The translations under genes and the position numbers were made by a program. Source: Cladorhizidae sp. MBARI D1340-BT2 (taxonomy: Eukaryota; Porifera; Demospongiae; Poecilosclerida; Cladorhizidae). Taken from it: a stretch of DNA of 64,000 bases. Under the pieces are notes generated by a model. It saw only the letters and a program-made list of their open reading frames with translations. It did not search any database and was not told the DNA's origin. The stretch lies in the NCBI GenBank assembly GCA_028752905.1, contig JAQNBH010000013.1:43292071-43356070 (forward strand). The letters run 5' to 3'. Shown here piece after piece: positions 1 through 10,631 of the stretch (the first letter of the stretch is position 1; each line of letters begins with the position of its first letter).

Positions 1-309
1 AACATGTATGATGCAACATGGTGGCAAACCTCCTGACTGTCTGTGTGGAAACACCTGATTGGTCAGACGTTACATCATGATTCATGGACATTCCAATATA
101 TGTATATATGTATGCTCTGAGATAGCCAGACTAGTTAGACTGCTACACAAATTATTATTGTTGGATGCCGCTCATAGGTTACATGATTTTTATGGGTTTG
201 GGCATGAAAACATCATGATATTAGTGCTACTGTTGATGGCACATGGCATAGACAGGGCCACAAATCAAATTATGGTGTTGTTGTGATGTCTTGGGACACT
301 GGGGAAGTT
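1..309. other. Unassigned sequence
   Basis: I see no recognisable gene or repeat here. A 75-codon open frame (59-286) has no domain, no good start context and no second copy elsewhere in the window. The stretch 506-647, between the LINE fragment and the start of the inverted duplication, is also unassigned. Confidence 0.4.
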
Positions 310-505
310 TTAGGTCTTATGTCAAAGGCTTTGGAGAAATCAAAATAGACTGCTTGTGACATTTTCCTGTTCTCTATTGAGCCATAAATGTTAGAATATG
401 AGGTCAAGAACTGTCAGTTTTTTTTGAGAAATCCATATTGCTGCTTTGACAATAAAGGTTGAACAAAAGAGATTATATTTTGGTAAAATTATCTTCTCTA
501 AGACA
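310..505 (-). pseudogene. Non-LTR retrotransposon RT fragment (LINE family A)
   Basis: Read on the minus strand, this encodes the stretch of a LINE reverse transcriptase around 'QQYGFLKK' and 'FDFSKAFD'. It is closely similar in DNA to 15,665-15,850 (-), where more of the same element survives. It is broken by small indels and ends abruptly on both sides. It lies just outside the left arm of palindrome 1, so it is not part of that duplication. RT identity rests on the palm-domain motif; the exact clade (CR1/jockey-like) is an inference. Confidence 0.7.
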
Positions 506-748
506 TCAAGACTCTGCCTGTAAGTCATTTGAAATATAATAAATCTTTACCTATATTCCTATTGAGAACACAGCCTTACAACAAGGCTGTATCAGAACCA
601 GTCCAGAATAGACGTGTTGACGCTTGCCTAGTGGTGAGCGCCTAACAGTGTGCATGAGAGTCAGGCCAGCAAGACTAGCTTGCTGTCTCCAATATTACAT
701 CAACTGTCTAGCACTCACCATTGTTCTATATATAGCCTTAGTTGAAGC

Positions 749-790
749 CACCCCCCCCCCCCCCCCCCCCCCCCCCCCACCCCCACCCCA
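749..790. repeat. Poly-C tract
   Basis: An uninterrupted run of about 30 C followed by a short C-rich tail, just upstream of the exon-like segment at 840. The matching place in the right arm (about 43,605-43,622) has only a short imperfect C-rich stretch, so the run expanded in the left arm or is a sequencing weak point. Confidence 0.8.
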
Positions 791-839
791 AGTCAGGCCC
801 TCCCCATTTTAAGTTTTTCTCTTTTTCCTTCCCCCCAGA

Positions 840-1116
840 GAAGCCTCAAGTATTTTCAGCTGATATTCACTGGCCACATGACCCCGGCAGCTCTGGTATC
901 AGCCATCATCTGCATCCTCCTCCTCATCTCTGTCCACTTCCTCAACATAGTTCTGCACAAGAGTGTCCAGAAGATTCCTCTGCACGTCCGGCCCAACTTA
1001 TTGTGGTGGGTGGAGTTGCCTGTGAAGAGGTTGTGCATGTTTAATGTGATGTCAGTACAAGGAGATGTCATGTGTCCCCATCAAGTGATTCTTGCCTCAA
1101 GTGTAATTTGTGGTTG
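840..1116 (+). pseudogene. Exon-like copy of an unrecognised membrane-protein segment
   Basis: An open frame reads from a pyrimidine-rich AG acceptor (near 838 or 855) through one hydrophobic helix ('AAIICILLLISVHF'-like; here SAIICILLLISVHF) into a basic, Trp-containing tail, ending at 1,116. The inverted copy at 43,285-43,560 (-) is nearly identical in protein. That copy sits next to further exon-like frames (43,940-44,650), which are missing here because the duplication ends at 648. So this is probably a stranded exon copied without its gene. I do not recognise the protein family. Confidence 0.45.
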
Positions 1117-1259
1117 ACACTTATTCCTCCACCCTATTGTATTTTTCAGCGTAGGTTATTTTGGCCTCTGCTATATGATATGGTGCAGGATTGGGCCGCA
1201 CATTTGCTCTTCCTAATACTATCACCATAAGGGCCATGTGCTCCTAAGTTCATCTTACA

Positions 1260-2110
<851 letters not shown>

Positions 2111-2329
2111 ATATTATTGTCCTGTTACAATAAAATTAAAGTAAAAAAATTAGGTGGCCCCCCATCTTTTATTTTGAGTCATGGAGTGCTCCCAAGAAGC
2201 CTAGGTTGTGTCCTCCCCCTCCCTCCATTTTCTGTTTTTAAGACTTCATTTGGTTTATATGCTGAGTATAGAGAAGCTGGAGTGGGTGGCCTGTTGATGA
2301 TGATACAATAAGGGATGATGGTCAGTATT

Positions 2330-2790
2330 TCTGCTGGTCCTGGTTGTCCATACCTTATAAGAGCCCAGCTTTGCTGACCCCATCATTATCCTGGTCCTGG
2401 TTGTCCATATCTTATGAGAGCCTTGCTTTGCTGACCCCATCATTAGCCTGATCCTGAGCCTTGAGTTGCTAGCTTTGCTGACCCCATCATTGACATGGTC
2501 CTGGTTGTCCATATCTTATGAGAGCCTTGAGTTGCCAGCTTTGCTGACCCCATCATTGGCCTGGTCCTGGTTGTCCATATCTTATGAGAGCCTTGAGTTG
2601 CCAGCTTTGCTGACCCCATCATTAGCCTGATCCTGGTTGTCCAGAGCCTTGAGTTGCTAGCTTTGCTGACCCCATCATTGACCTGGTCCTGGTTTTCTAT
2701 ATCTTATATGACAGCCTTGAGTTGCCAGCTTTGCTGACCCATCATTAGCCTGGTCCTGGTTGTCCATATCTTATGAGAGCCTTGAGTATA
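2330..2790. repeat. 66-bp minisatellite, left copy (about 7 units, degraded)
   Basis: Units contain 'TTGCTGACCCCATCATTA' and 'GGTTGTCCATATCTTATG'. Units here vary and some are truncated, whereas the inverted copy at 38,895-39,415 has eight regular 66-bp units. The 2,111-2,329 stretch before it has no feature I can identify. Confidence 0.9.
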
Positions 2791-3722
2791 GTAAGGCCAT
2801 GGCTTGTGTTAGTGACAGGGTAATGGCTAGGATGAGGTCTGGTGCATGGTGAGGCCATGGCTTGTGTTAGTGACAGGGTAATGGCTAGGATGAGGTCTGG
2901 TGCATGGTGAGGCCATGGCTTGTGTTAGTGACAGGGTAATGGCTAGGATGAGGTCTGGTGCATGGTGAGGCCATGGCTTGTGTTAGTGACAGGGTAATGG
3001 CTAGGATGAGGTCTGGTGCATGGTGAGGCCATGGCTTGTGTTAGTGACAGGGTAATGGCTAGGATGAGGTCTGGTGCATGGTGAGGCCATGGCTTGTGTT
3101 AGTGACAGGGTAATGGCTAGGATGAGGTCTGGTGCATGGTGAGGCCATGGCTTGTGTTAGTGACAGGGTAATGGCTAGGATGAGGTCTGGTGCATGGTGA
3201 GGCCATGGCTTGTGTTAGTGACAGGGTAATGGCTAGGATGAGGTCTGGTGCATGGTGAGGCCATGGCTTGTGTTAGTGACAGGGTAATGGCTAGGATGAG
3301 GTCTGGTGCATGGTGAGGCCATGGCTTGTGTTAGTGACAGGGTAATGGCTAGGATGAGGTCTGGTGCATGGTGAGGCCATGGCTTGTGTTAGTGACAGGG
3401 TAATGGCTAGGATGAGGTCTGGTGCATGGTGTGGCCATGGCTTGTGTTAGTGACAGGGTAATGGCTAGGATGAGGTCTGGTACATGGTGAGGCCATGGCT
3501 TGTGTTAGTGACAGGGTAATGGCTAGGATGAGGTCTGGTGCATGGTGAGGCCATGGCTTGTGTTAGTGACAGGGTAATGGCTAGGATGAGGTCTGGTGCA
3601 TGGTGCAGGCCATGGCTTGTGTTAGTGACAGGGTAATGGCTTGGATGAGGTCTGGTGCATGGTGAGGTCATGGCTTGTGTTAGTGACAGGGTAATGGCTA
3701 GGATGAGGTCTGGTGCATGGTG
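2790..3722. repeat. 58-bp minisatellite (about 16 units)
   Basis: Very regular units containing 'GGCCATGGCTTGTGTTAGTG' and 'GGGTAATGGCTAGGATGAGG', period 58 bp. This array exists only in the left arm. In the right arm, the interval between the 57-bp and 66-bp arrays instead holds about 2.9 kb of other sequence (35,955-38,890). Units are nearly identical, which suggests recent expansion. Confidence 0.95.
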
Positions 3723-4795
3723 CTGTTAGTGGCCAGGGTAGCATGTTGTGAACCTCCTCTAGATGCACAGCAATGGCTTCTGTTAGTGGCCAGGGTAGCA
3801 TGTTGTGAACCTCCTCTAGATGCACAGCAATGGCTGCTGTTAGTGGCCAGGGTAGCATGTTGTGAACCTCCTCTAGATGCCCACAATGGCTGCTGTTAGT
3901 GGCCAGGTCAGCATGTTGTGAACCTCCTCTAGATGCACAGCAATGGCTGCTGTTAGTGGCCAGGGCAGCATGTTGTGAACCTCCTCTAGATGCACAGCAA
4001 TGGCTGCTGTGATTGGCCAGGGCAGCATGTTGTGAACCTCCTCTAGATGCACAGCAATGGCTGTTGTTAGTGGCCAGGGCAGTATGTTGTGAACCTCCTC
4101 TAGATGCACAGCAATGGCTGCTGTTAGTGGCCAGGGCAGCATGTTGTGAACCTCCTCTAGATGCACAGCAATGGCTGTTGTTAGTGGCCAGGGCAGTATG
4201 TTGTGAACCTCCTCTAGATGCACAGCAATGGCTGCTGTTAGTGGCCAGGGCAGCATGTTGTGAACCTCCTCTAGATGCACAGCAATGGCTGCTGTTAGTG
4301 GCCAGGGCAGCATATTGTTAACCTCCTCTAGATGCACAGCAATGGCTGCTGTTAGTGGCCAGGGTAGCATGTTGTGAACCTCCTCTAGATGCACAGCGAT
4401 AGCTGCTGTTAGTGGCCAGGGTAGTATGTTGTGAACCTCCTCTAGATGCACAGCAATGGCTGCTGTTAGTGGCCAGGGCAGCATGTTGTGAACCTCCTCT
4501 AGATGCACAGCAATGGCTGCTGTTAGTGGCCAGGGCAGCATGTTGTGAACCTCCTCTAGATGCACAGCAATGGCTGCTGTCAGGGGCCAGGGCAGCATGT
4601 TGTGAACCTCCTCTAGATGCACAGCAATGGCTGCTGTTAGTGGCCAGGGCAGCATGTTGTGAACTTCCTCTAGATGCACAGCAATGGCTGCTGTTAGTGG
4701 CCAGGGTAGCATGTTGTGAACCTCCTCTAGATGCACAGCAATGGCTGCTGTTAGTGGCCAGGGCAGTATGTTGTGAACCTCCTCTACAGGTAAAT
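3722..4795. repeat. 57-bp minisatellite, left copy (about 19 units)
   Basis: Period 57 bp (19 codons), so several frames stay open for hundreds of codons; the longest is 3,873-4,856 (-), repeating 'VHLEEVHNMLPWPLTAAIA'. Some neighbouring units alternate two variants, giving a 114-bp dimer around 4,060-4,250. The inverted copy at 34,985-35,955 has about 17 units. I do not regard it as protein-coding. Confidence 0.95.
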
Positions 4796-4979
4796 AGTGC
4801 TTACCCTCAGACTTATCAGAGACCATGTGCTGCATGACCCACCTTGGTAGTGGCACGTGCCAAGTGTTGCTCCTCCCACAATTGCACTCACTAAGTTCAA
4901 AGGTCAGGACTCGATAACTCGTATCTCGGGCATATAATAGGATGGCACGAAGAGGCTTAATGTTGAACTAGATGTACAA

Positions 4980-5140
4980 CCACCATGACCTTTGCCCTGT
5001 GTGTGTGCGTGCATGTGTGTTATATGAGTGTGTGTGAGTGGTTGGTGCTGTATACATATGTGTGTGTGTGTTTGGTGCACGAGTATGTCTGTGTGTATGT
5101 ATGGGTGGTGTTTGTATGTGTGTGTGTGTGTGCATGTGAT
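4980..5140. repeat. GT-rich simple repeat
   Basis: Imperfect (GT)n with interspersed TATG and TGCA. The right arm has the CA-rich complement at about 34,665-34,740, shorter and diverged. Confidence 0.85.
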
Positions 5141-5340
5141 TATGTCACAGCACCTGTTAGGAGACAAAAAGACTAGCCCTTGTGGCTACTAGCCCACACA
5201 GAGTGTGTGTTTCCTAGCCACACCAATATCCTGATCTAGTGGTGGTGAGTATGGTGCATGTGTGTGGTGTGTGATATGTATGGCTGCATGACCACCACTT
5301 TCCTTCTCTACACAGCATCTGGTGCTTTAAATATTGATTA
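5120..5340. repeat. Diverged direct repeat, copy 1
   Basis: Shares with 5,975-6,208 the order 'GAGACAAAAAG', 'CTTGTGGCTACTAGCCCAC', 'GTGTTTCCTAG' and 'TATGGCTGCATGA', ending in a pyrimidine tract and 'CTCTACA'. The two copies flank the minisatellite and LINE remnant between them. The same pair exists in the right arm at about 34,440-34,660 and 32,455-32,695, so it predates the inverted duplication. I cannot say which element it belongs to. Confidence 0.7.
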
Positions 5341-5464
5341 GAGGTTAGTAAAGGTTCAGTGAGGAGCCTTCAGACGTCATGTGAGATGTGAGATGATGTT
5401 TCTTGTACACCTACAGCTATGCAGTGCCAGGCTGGGTAGGGGTGGGGTGGGGACCTACTCCATC

Positions 5465-5735
5465 TTGTATGTGCTCATGTCCTCCCCTCCCCTGCTTGCC
5501 TGTGCTCATGTCCCCTCCCCTCCCCTGCTTGCCTGTGCTCATGTCCTCCCCTCCCCTGCTTGCCTGTGCTCATGTCCACCCCTCCCCTGCTTGCCTGTGC
5601 TCATGTCCTCCCCTCCCCTGCTTGCCTGTGCTCATGTCCTCCCCTCCCCTGCTTGCCTGTGCTCATGTCCTCCCTCCCCTGCTTGCCTGTGCTCATGTCC
5701 TCCCCTCCCCTGCTTGCCTGTGCTCATGTCCTCTC
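5465..5735. repeat. 31-bp minisatellite (about 9 units)
   Basis: Unit contains 'CCTGCTTGCCTGTGCTCATG', period about 31 bp. The right arm has a single unit at the equivalent point (about 34,408-34,430), so the array expanded in the left arm only, or collapsed in the right. Confidence 0.95.
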
Positions 5736-5850
5736 CTGCTGTGTCACATAACACCTCTCTGATGGTGGTGGAGATGGCTGTCCTCAACCCGCCTGTACTC
5801 TGCTGGACATTGCTAGTATTTACTCTCAATTTGATGGTTGTAACTAGTGT
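5725..5850 (+). pseudogene. LINE family B remnant with internal deletion (left arm)
   Basis: The stretch to about 5,833 matches the part of the right-arm LINE just upstream of its RT core (34,310-34,410, in inverted orientation). It then jumps directly to sequence that in the right arm lies 1.5 kb further on (32,825). The left arm therefore lacks the RT body that is still present at 32,825-34,310. Deletion here is simpler than insertion there, because LINE-derived sequence remains on this side. Confidence 0.6.
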
Positions 5851-5974
5851 CCATCATGTGTATGGCTGGCAGAGCAGCCCTGGATAGCGTAGGGCCGGCA
5901 GGTGGACGGTGTTCTGTATTGCTTGAGCTATTTTCTGTGAGGACAACTCGAGGGGCAAGTTATATAATAATGAA

Positions 5975-6208
5975 GAGAGAGAGAGCTCTACCCCCATATA
6001 TCTCACCACCTGTTTGGAGACAAAAAGGCTCTCCCTTGTGGCTACTAGCCCACATACACACACCAGTGTGTTTCCTAGGCTACACCTGAATCAGGTCTGG
6101 TGGAGGGCATGGGACATGTAGTGTGCAGTAGGCCTGGGAGAGTTCTCCTTATCTGCTTGGGCAATACATATGTATGGCTGCATGATTACCACTCTCCTCT
6201 CTCTACAG
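5975..6208. repeat. Diverged direct repeat, copy 2
   Basis: Partner of 5,120-5,340, ending exactly at the insertion site of the 6,209-7,713 element. The right-arm counterpart (32,455-32,695) runs on without interruption. Confidence 0.7.
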
Positions 6209-7713
6209 CAGACCTGCCAACTCACCCGATGCTGCCGGGTGTCACCCGATTACAACACTAATCTCCAGATCTCCCGATTGAATATCCAATTCACCCGATT
6301 TTTTTAAAGATCAGTGTTCAGGTTTAAAAAGAACGCTCGGATTATCCTCCCGATTAAATAATAAACCTGGTAACGGTCGTCGATCTGCCAACTCGTTTAC
6401 GTAGTTCGCAAAAGGAAGAGAGTAGTTTTGTCGATCGAGTCAAAGATAGCCATTCTAAGCAAGATATCAAATGGAGCCAGTCAAGCCGGACTAGCGGAAG
6501 AGTAAGGCGTAGGGAAGTTGACAATAACGGAGATAAAAAAGAACGCTACATTATACAATATCATTCATGGACATTTGTATTATTATCCATCTGATATTTT
6601 TGTACATAAAGTAAGTAGACGTCATGCAGATTCATCACACTTATTGCACCAACCAAGAGCACATAAAAATGCCTTTCATTCCTCTTTTGTTCTTGACTCT
6701 ATCCGCATGTGGAATAACTTGCCCTGTGAAGCACATTCAGCTCCTTCCACCAACACTTTCAAACGTTTTATTGCTCCTTTATTCATGTAGCATTATATAT
6801 ATACACAGACACACACTAGTATTAGCTTATGGCTATTTGTGTATCTTATTATTATTAAAAAAACTTAAAAAAACAATAAAAAAACAAACCGAAGCCAAAC
6901 TTCGAGAGTTCGCAGACAACCTTGACTGTCGGGGGATAAGTTCAGCTCGCAAAGTGATGCGCCTTGCTAAAGACGAACAACTAGAAAATGCTGTTAGGTT
7001 CGTTCAGAAAAGGGAGCAAGCCCCAAGGCACTGCAGTCGGTGGACTATTTGCTCAGAGAAAATAGAACATATGAAATGAAAAAATATGTATGTAAAACAG
7101 CATGCCAGTTACTGAGGACCTAAATCCTTCTAGTACCAGGAAGTGAGCTTCTTATTATCCAAAGGACCTGCAGATTAAAACGATATTGAAAATAATTCCA
7201 ACGTGATTCAGCATTTTAATTACATTCATGCATCTATAATTAATGTGTGTGTTTTTTTGGGCATATCCGAACTTTTTGCTTATCCGAACTACTTTGTCAG
7301 CGTTTCAAATACCTATTTCGTGTCGCTGAGGTAGTTGTTGTCCTCCCTCACAGTAATGCTGAAGAGGAATGACGCTCAAGCATTTTCGGAAAGAATTGTC
7401 GGAAAGAATAAGACGCGCTCGGCAATGAAGCTCGATGGCACTTTGTCAAGTATTCTAGCCATGAAGCTAGCATCCCCTGAATCTGAAGTTCCCTGTTAAC
7501 ACAGGGTGCCTGATGAGAAAATTTGGGACCATGCAAAAAGGGCTATAATCAGAATCATTAAACTGATAGCAGTGTGTTATTTGGGGGGGAAATTAATTTA
7601 GTATGCTACATGCTATGTTATGACTTGAGACGATTTTATACCAAATCTCCAGATTTTTCGAGGATTTTTGGGGGGATCTCCAGATTTTCATGACTCTGGG
7701 GTTGGCAGGTCTG
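6209..7713 (+). mobile_element. hAT-like DNA transposon fossil, 1,505 bp, with 6-bp target duplication
   Basis: Ends are a 13-bp terminal inverted repeat, CAGACCTGCCAAC / GTTGGCAGGTCTG, flanked on both sides by CTACAG (6,203-6,208 and 7,714-7,719). The right arm of palindrome 1 shows the uninterrupted site with one CTACAG (near 32,457), so this is a real insertion after the duplication. On the plus strand near 7,330-7,560, in broken frames, I read a transposase C-terminus with 'VVVLPHSNAEEE' and 'MKLDGTLSSILAMKL', the pattern of the hAT dimerisation region. hAT elements normally make 8-bp duplications, so the 6-bp one is odd. Another frame (6,899-7,076) may be more of the transposase. A LINE 3' end is nested inside. 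Confidence 0.8.
6540..6893 (+). mobile_element. LINE 3'-end fragment nested in the hAT-like element
   Basis: The frame to 6,790 ends with 'SSFVLDSIRMWNNLPCEAHS' and 'FKRFIAPLFM' then stop, the usual C-terminal tail of LINE reverse transcriptases of the CR1/jockey type. After the stop comes a short 3' untranslated stretch and an A-rich tail (about 6,848-6,893). The 5' end is truncated, as expected for target-primed insertion. It lies inside 6,209-7,713 and so is younger than that element. Confidence 0.7.
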
Positions 7714-7878
7714 CTACAGCATCAAAGAAAGTTGAGACTATAATATAATTACACATCTTATGTGTAGTACTGCCTTACTACCAACATGTGACACAATCCC
7801 AGTCTTGTCTCTGCACATGTGCAATACCAGATGACACGCCCTCTTTTGTGGGTGCAGCATTACATCACCACTCATGAA

Positions 7879-7887
7879 TATAATTAA
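7879..7887 (+). promoter_or_regulatory. Possible TATA-like element upstream of the TRIM gene
   Basis: TATAATTAA about 100 nt before the start codon. The same motif is kept in the right arm (32,288-32,296, minus strand), but the whole flank is duplicated there, so conservation adds little. There is no direct evidence of function. Confidence 0.25.
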
Positions 7888-7988
7888 GGCCACACCCGAT
7901 TTGCACTGTTTCCTGTAGCTCTTGTGTCTGCTGAAGTTCTGTATCTAAAGTGTTTCTCAACTACTAGTTCTCTCTAAACATTGCAACC

Positions 7989-10187
7989 ATGGCTAGAGAC
8001 ATGGAGGAGGCCGAAAAGTATTTGATGGAGTTAGAGAAGGAGATCACATGTTCCATCTGCCAGGAGCACTACACTCTGCCCAAGGCCCTCCCTTGCCTCC
8101 ATTGCTACTGCAAGCACTGCATCCTCAAGCTAGCCCTCAGGACAGGCAAAGACCAGCCTTTCCCTTGCCCAGAGTGTCGCCATGAAACCACCCTGCCTGA
8201 GGGCAATGAAGACGGCCTCAAAACGGCTTTCTCCATCAACCGCCTCAAAGAACTGTATGCCAAGCAGAAGAGAGCTCTTAGCAAGGAGGAGGTGAAGTGT
8301 GAGATATGCACCACCTCTTCAGTCAAAGCTGAATCATTTTGCAGACAATGTGACAAGTTCATATGTGAGAAATGTGTGGAGGCACATCTGAGGATGACAG
8401 CTCTATTTGATGGCCATGAAGTTCTCTCTTTGGATGAGGTGAAGAAGGAGAGAGCTAAAGACGTCCTCCCCAAAGATTGTCCTGCTAAGAAGTGCCAACT
8501 TCACACAAAGTCGCTCAAAATGTTCTGCTTCGACTGTGATGTATTAATTTGTCGCTACTGCACACTAAAGGACCACAGGGACCACCTCTTTGACTTTACC
8601 AACTTAGCAGCTGAGAAGAAGAGAAAAGAGTTAATGGAGAGCTTGAGTCCTCTGAGAAAAGTGGCAGCCAATCTCTCTTGTGCTGTTGAAGAGATACAGA
8701 CCACGGAATCTGAGCTAGCAGCCCAGGGAGAGTCTGTAGCCAACACCATCAGGAAGTCCTTCGAGGAGCTGCACGCTATCATTGAAAGGCACAAACAGAA
8801 GATGTTAGAGGAGGCCAAAAAGAGAGTCTGTCAGAAATTGGTGAAGCTTGGAGGACAAAAGGAGGACATTTCCATTTCCCTTGCAGAGGTGCAGAGCATT
8901 GTGGACTACACCGAGCAGTGTGTGAAGCATGGTTCCAACGATGAGGTCATGTGCACACATTCTGAGTTGGAGAGTAGGATCCAGGAAAAAATAATTGATG
9001 ACAGCGCCAAGCCGGGGCAGAAGCTTATGCCAATGGAGGAGGTTGATGTAGCGGTGGAGGTGAGCTGTGCTGAGGCCCTGGAGCAGCTCCTCCAGACCCA
9101 GGCTAAGATAACTCGACTTCCCATCACTCTAGTCATCAACACTGTGTCCAGCAAGGCTGAGGCTGGGAAGTTATCGGAAGTGGTCTTGTGCACCACTCAA
9201 CTCTGTGGCAACGAGCCATCAACACGTGCTGTTCAAATAGACTGCCATATGAAGTGTCTGCACAGTGGAGCCCACATCAAATCCAGCACCAAAGAAATTG
9301 GAGCCGACAAATATCGCATCCAATTCACACCCACTCGCCATGGACGACATGAACTGACGATCTCATTGGACGGGCATCAAGTAGCAGGCAGTCCCTTCCC
9401 TGTGCTTGTCCCCATCCCACCTACTCAACTAGACAAGCCTGTCAAGGTGTGGGGTGGTGTAACATGGCCTACTGGTATCACTGTCAACTCCGTGGGTGAG
9501 CTTATAGTCACTGAATATAGAGGAGATGTCGTTGTGTTGGATAGAGAGGGGGAAAGATTGAGAAGTGTCAATCACTCGGAACATAAATTTCAATATTTAC
9601 GAGGTATTGCTCTAGACAGTGAAGACAACATCTATTTCACTGATGAAGGCACTAATCGAATCTTCAAGTCGAACAAGAACTGCAGCAAGGTTCAAGTGCA
9701 CAGAGTCCAGCAAGTGAATGGTCCAGGACATATCGATGTTGCAGTAGTTGGAGATGAAGTGATGGTTACTGAACGTGGCAATGGAGGTAGGATCATGGTG
9801 TACGACAGAGAACTGAAATATGTGAGACAGATTGTTGGTGCAGATAAAAACAATTTGTGGGGCCTATCTCCTGACAGTCATCAAAACATGTACGTCAGTA
9901 GTCCTGGGAGCTCTAGTATTCAAGTCTTCAGTAATGATGGTGCATTCCTACGCTCCTTTGGCCGTGATGAGGATGGTGTGAAGAGGTTGGAGTCTCCACG
10001 TGGTGTCTGTGTAGCTGGTCAGTATGTGTATGTGACAGATTTTGGTGTATGTAAGATAGTAGTGTTCACCACTGAGGGAGACTATGTCACCTCATTTGGT
10101 GGTGGAAACTATAGGGATGTGTGTGTAGATCAAGATGGGTTTGTGTATGCTAGTAACTTTGACTCTAATAAGATTGATATATTTTAG
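7989..10187 (+). CDS. TRIM-NHL protein (RING, two B-boxes, coiled coil, filamin, NHL), intact
   Basis: A 732-residue single-exon frame with start context GCAACCATGG. Domains in order: C3HC4 RING, residues about 21-64 (C21, C24, C36, H38, C41, C44, C60, C63), expected to act as an E3 ubiquitin ligase; B-box 1 about 104-143; B-box 2 about 169-199 with all Cys/His ligands; coiled coil about 203-340; filamin/Ig-like domain about 375-475; and a C-terminal NHL beta-propeller about 485-732, a module that binds RNA or protein. This is the TRIM2/TRIM3/TRIM71 architecture and length. Which of these it descends from, and its substrate, cannot be told from sequence. The protein should be cytoplasmic: no signal peptide or membrane helix. 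The gene and about 250 bp upstream are duplicated, inverted, at 29,978-32,460, where the copy is broken. I see no AATAAA shortly after the stop. Confidence 0.93.
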   Translation: MARDMEEAEKYLMELEKEITCSICQEHYTLPKALPCLHCYCKHCILKLALRTGKDQPFPCPECRHETTLPEGNEDGLKTAFSINRLKELYAKQKRALSKEEVKCEICTTSSVKAESFCRQCDKFICEKCVEAHLRMTALFDGHEVLSLDEVKKERAKDVLPKDCPAKKCQLHTKSLKMFCFDCDVLICRYCTLKDHRDHLFDFTNLAAEKKRKELMESLSPLRKVAANLSCAVEEIQTTESELAAQGESVANTIRKSFEELHAIIERHKQKMLEEAKKRVCQKLVKLGGQKEDISISLAEVQSIVDYTEQCVKHGSNDEVMCTHSELESRIQEKIIDDSAKPGQKLMPMEEVDVAVEVSCAEALEQLLQTQAKITRLPITLVINTVSSKAEAGKLSEVVLCTTQLCGNEPSTRAVQIDCHMKCLHSGAHIKSSTKEIGADKYRIQFTPTRHGRHELTISLDGHQVAGSPFPVLVPIPPTQLDKPVKVWGGVTWPTGITVNSVGELIVTEYRGDVVVLDREGERLRSVNHSEHKFQYLRGIALDSEDNIYFTDEGTNRIFKSNKNCSKVQVHRVQQVNGPGHIDVAVVGDEVMVTERGNGGRIMVYDRELKYVRQIVGADKNNLWGLSPDSHQNMYVSSPGSSSIQVFSNDGAFLRSFGRDEDGVKRLESPRGVCVAGQYVYVTDFGVCKIVVFTTEGDYVTSFGGGNYRDVCVDQDGFVYASNFDSNKIDIF

Positions 10188-10631
10188 TTTTCTGTTGGCA
10201 ATTAGTTGATGAATTATAATGCATGATTCAATGAAGCTTTTATTGTCCTCCACTCACAACAGATAATGGAACTTGTAAGAGTTGAAGACTTCCTTTGTCC
10301 AGAAGGAAACTTCCAATTAAAATAATGATTATTGGTGTGGCCTAGCAGCCTGTTATCCCTCCCCCTCAGGATGTGGTGGAGGGAGGTCTCCTGCCCTCAT
10401 CTTCGCCAGGTGGAGGCTTCTTGGATATAAATGCTCCCAGCAACCACTGGCTGACTGACCTTCTTGAGGGCTGTGGGCTTGCACTAATTAGCACCCACTA
10501 GTATTTATTATCACTTGACTACATAATAATACAAGTCAAAATCAAGTGGTTGATGGCAGAACTTAGTATAGTTACAGCTACTAGTTGGCAAAATTGACAG
10601 CTACTAATTAGCTGCTAGAGCCTCTCCTTAA
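10188..10631. other. 3' flank of TRIM gene, no feature seen
   Basis: AT-rich non-coding sequence that matches 29,460-29,970 in the right arm. It ends at the TTAA (10,628-10,631) used by the next element. Confidence 0.6.

Noticed and set aside
3873..4856. 327-codon minus-strand open frame repeating VHLEEVHNMLPWPLTAAIA
   Set aside because: It is the 57-bp minisatellite read through; opposite-strand frames are equally open, units vary at the DNA level without codon-like constraint, and no start or domain supports a gene.
5120..6208. Direct repeats as LTRs of a retrotransposon
   Set aside because: They lack TG...CA ends, primer-binding site and polypurine tract, and the enclosed RT is of LINE type.
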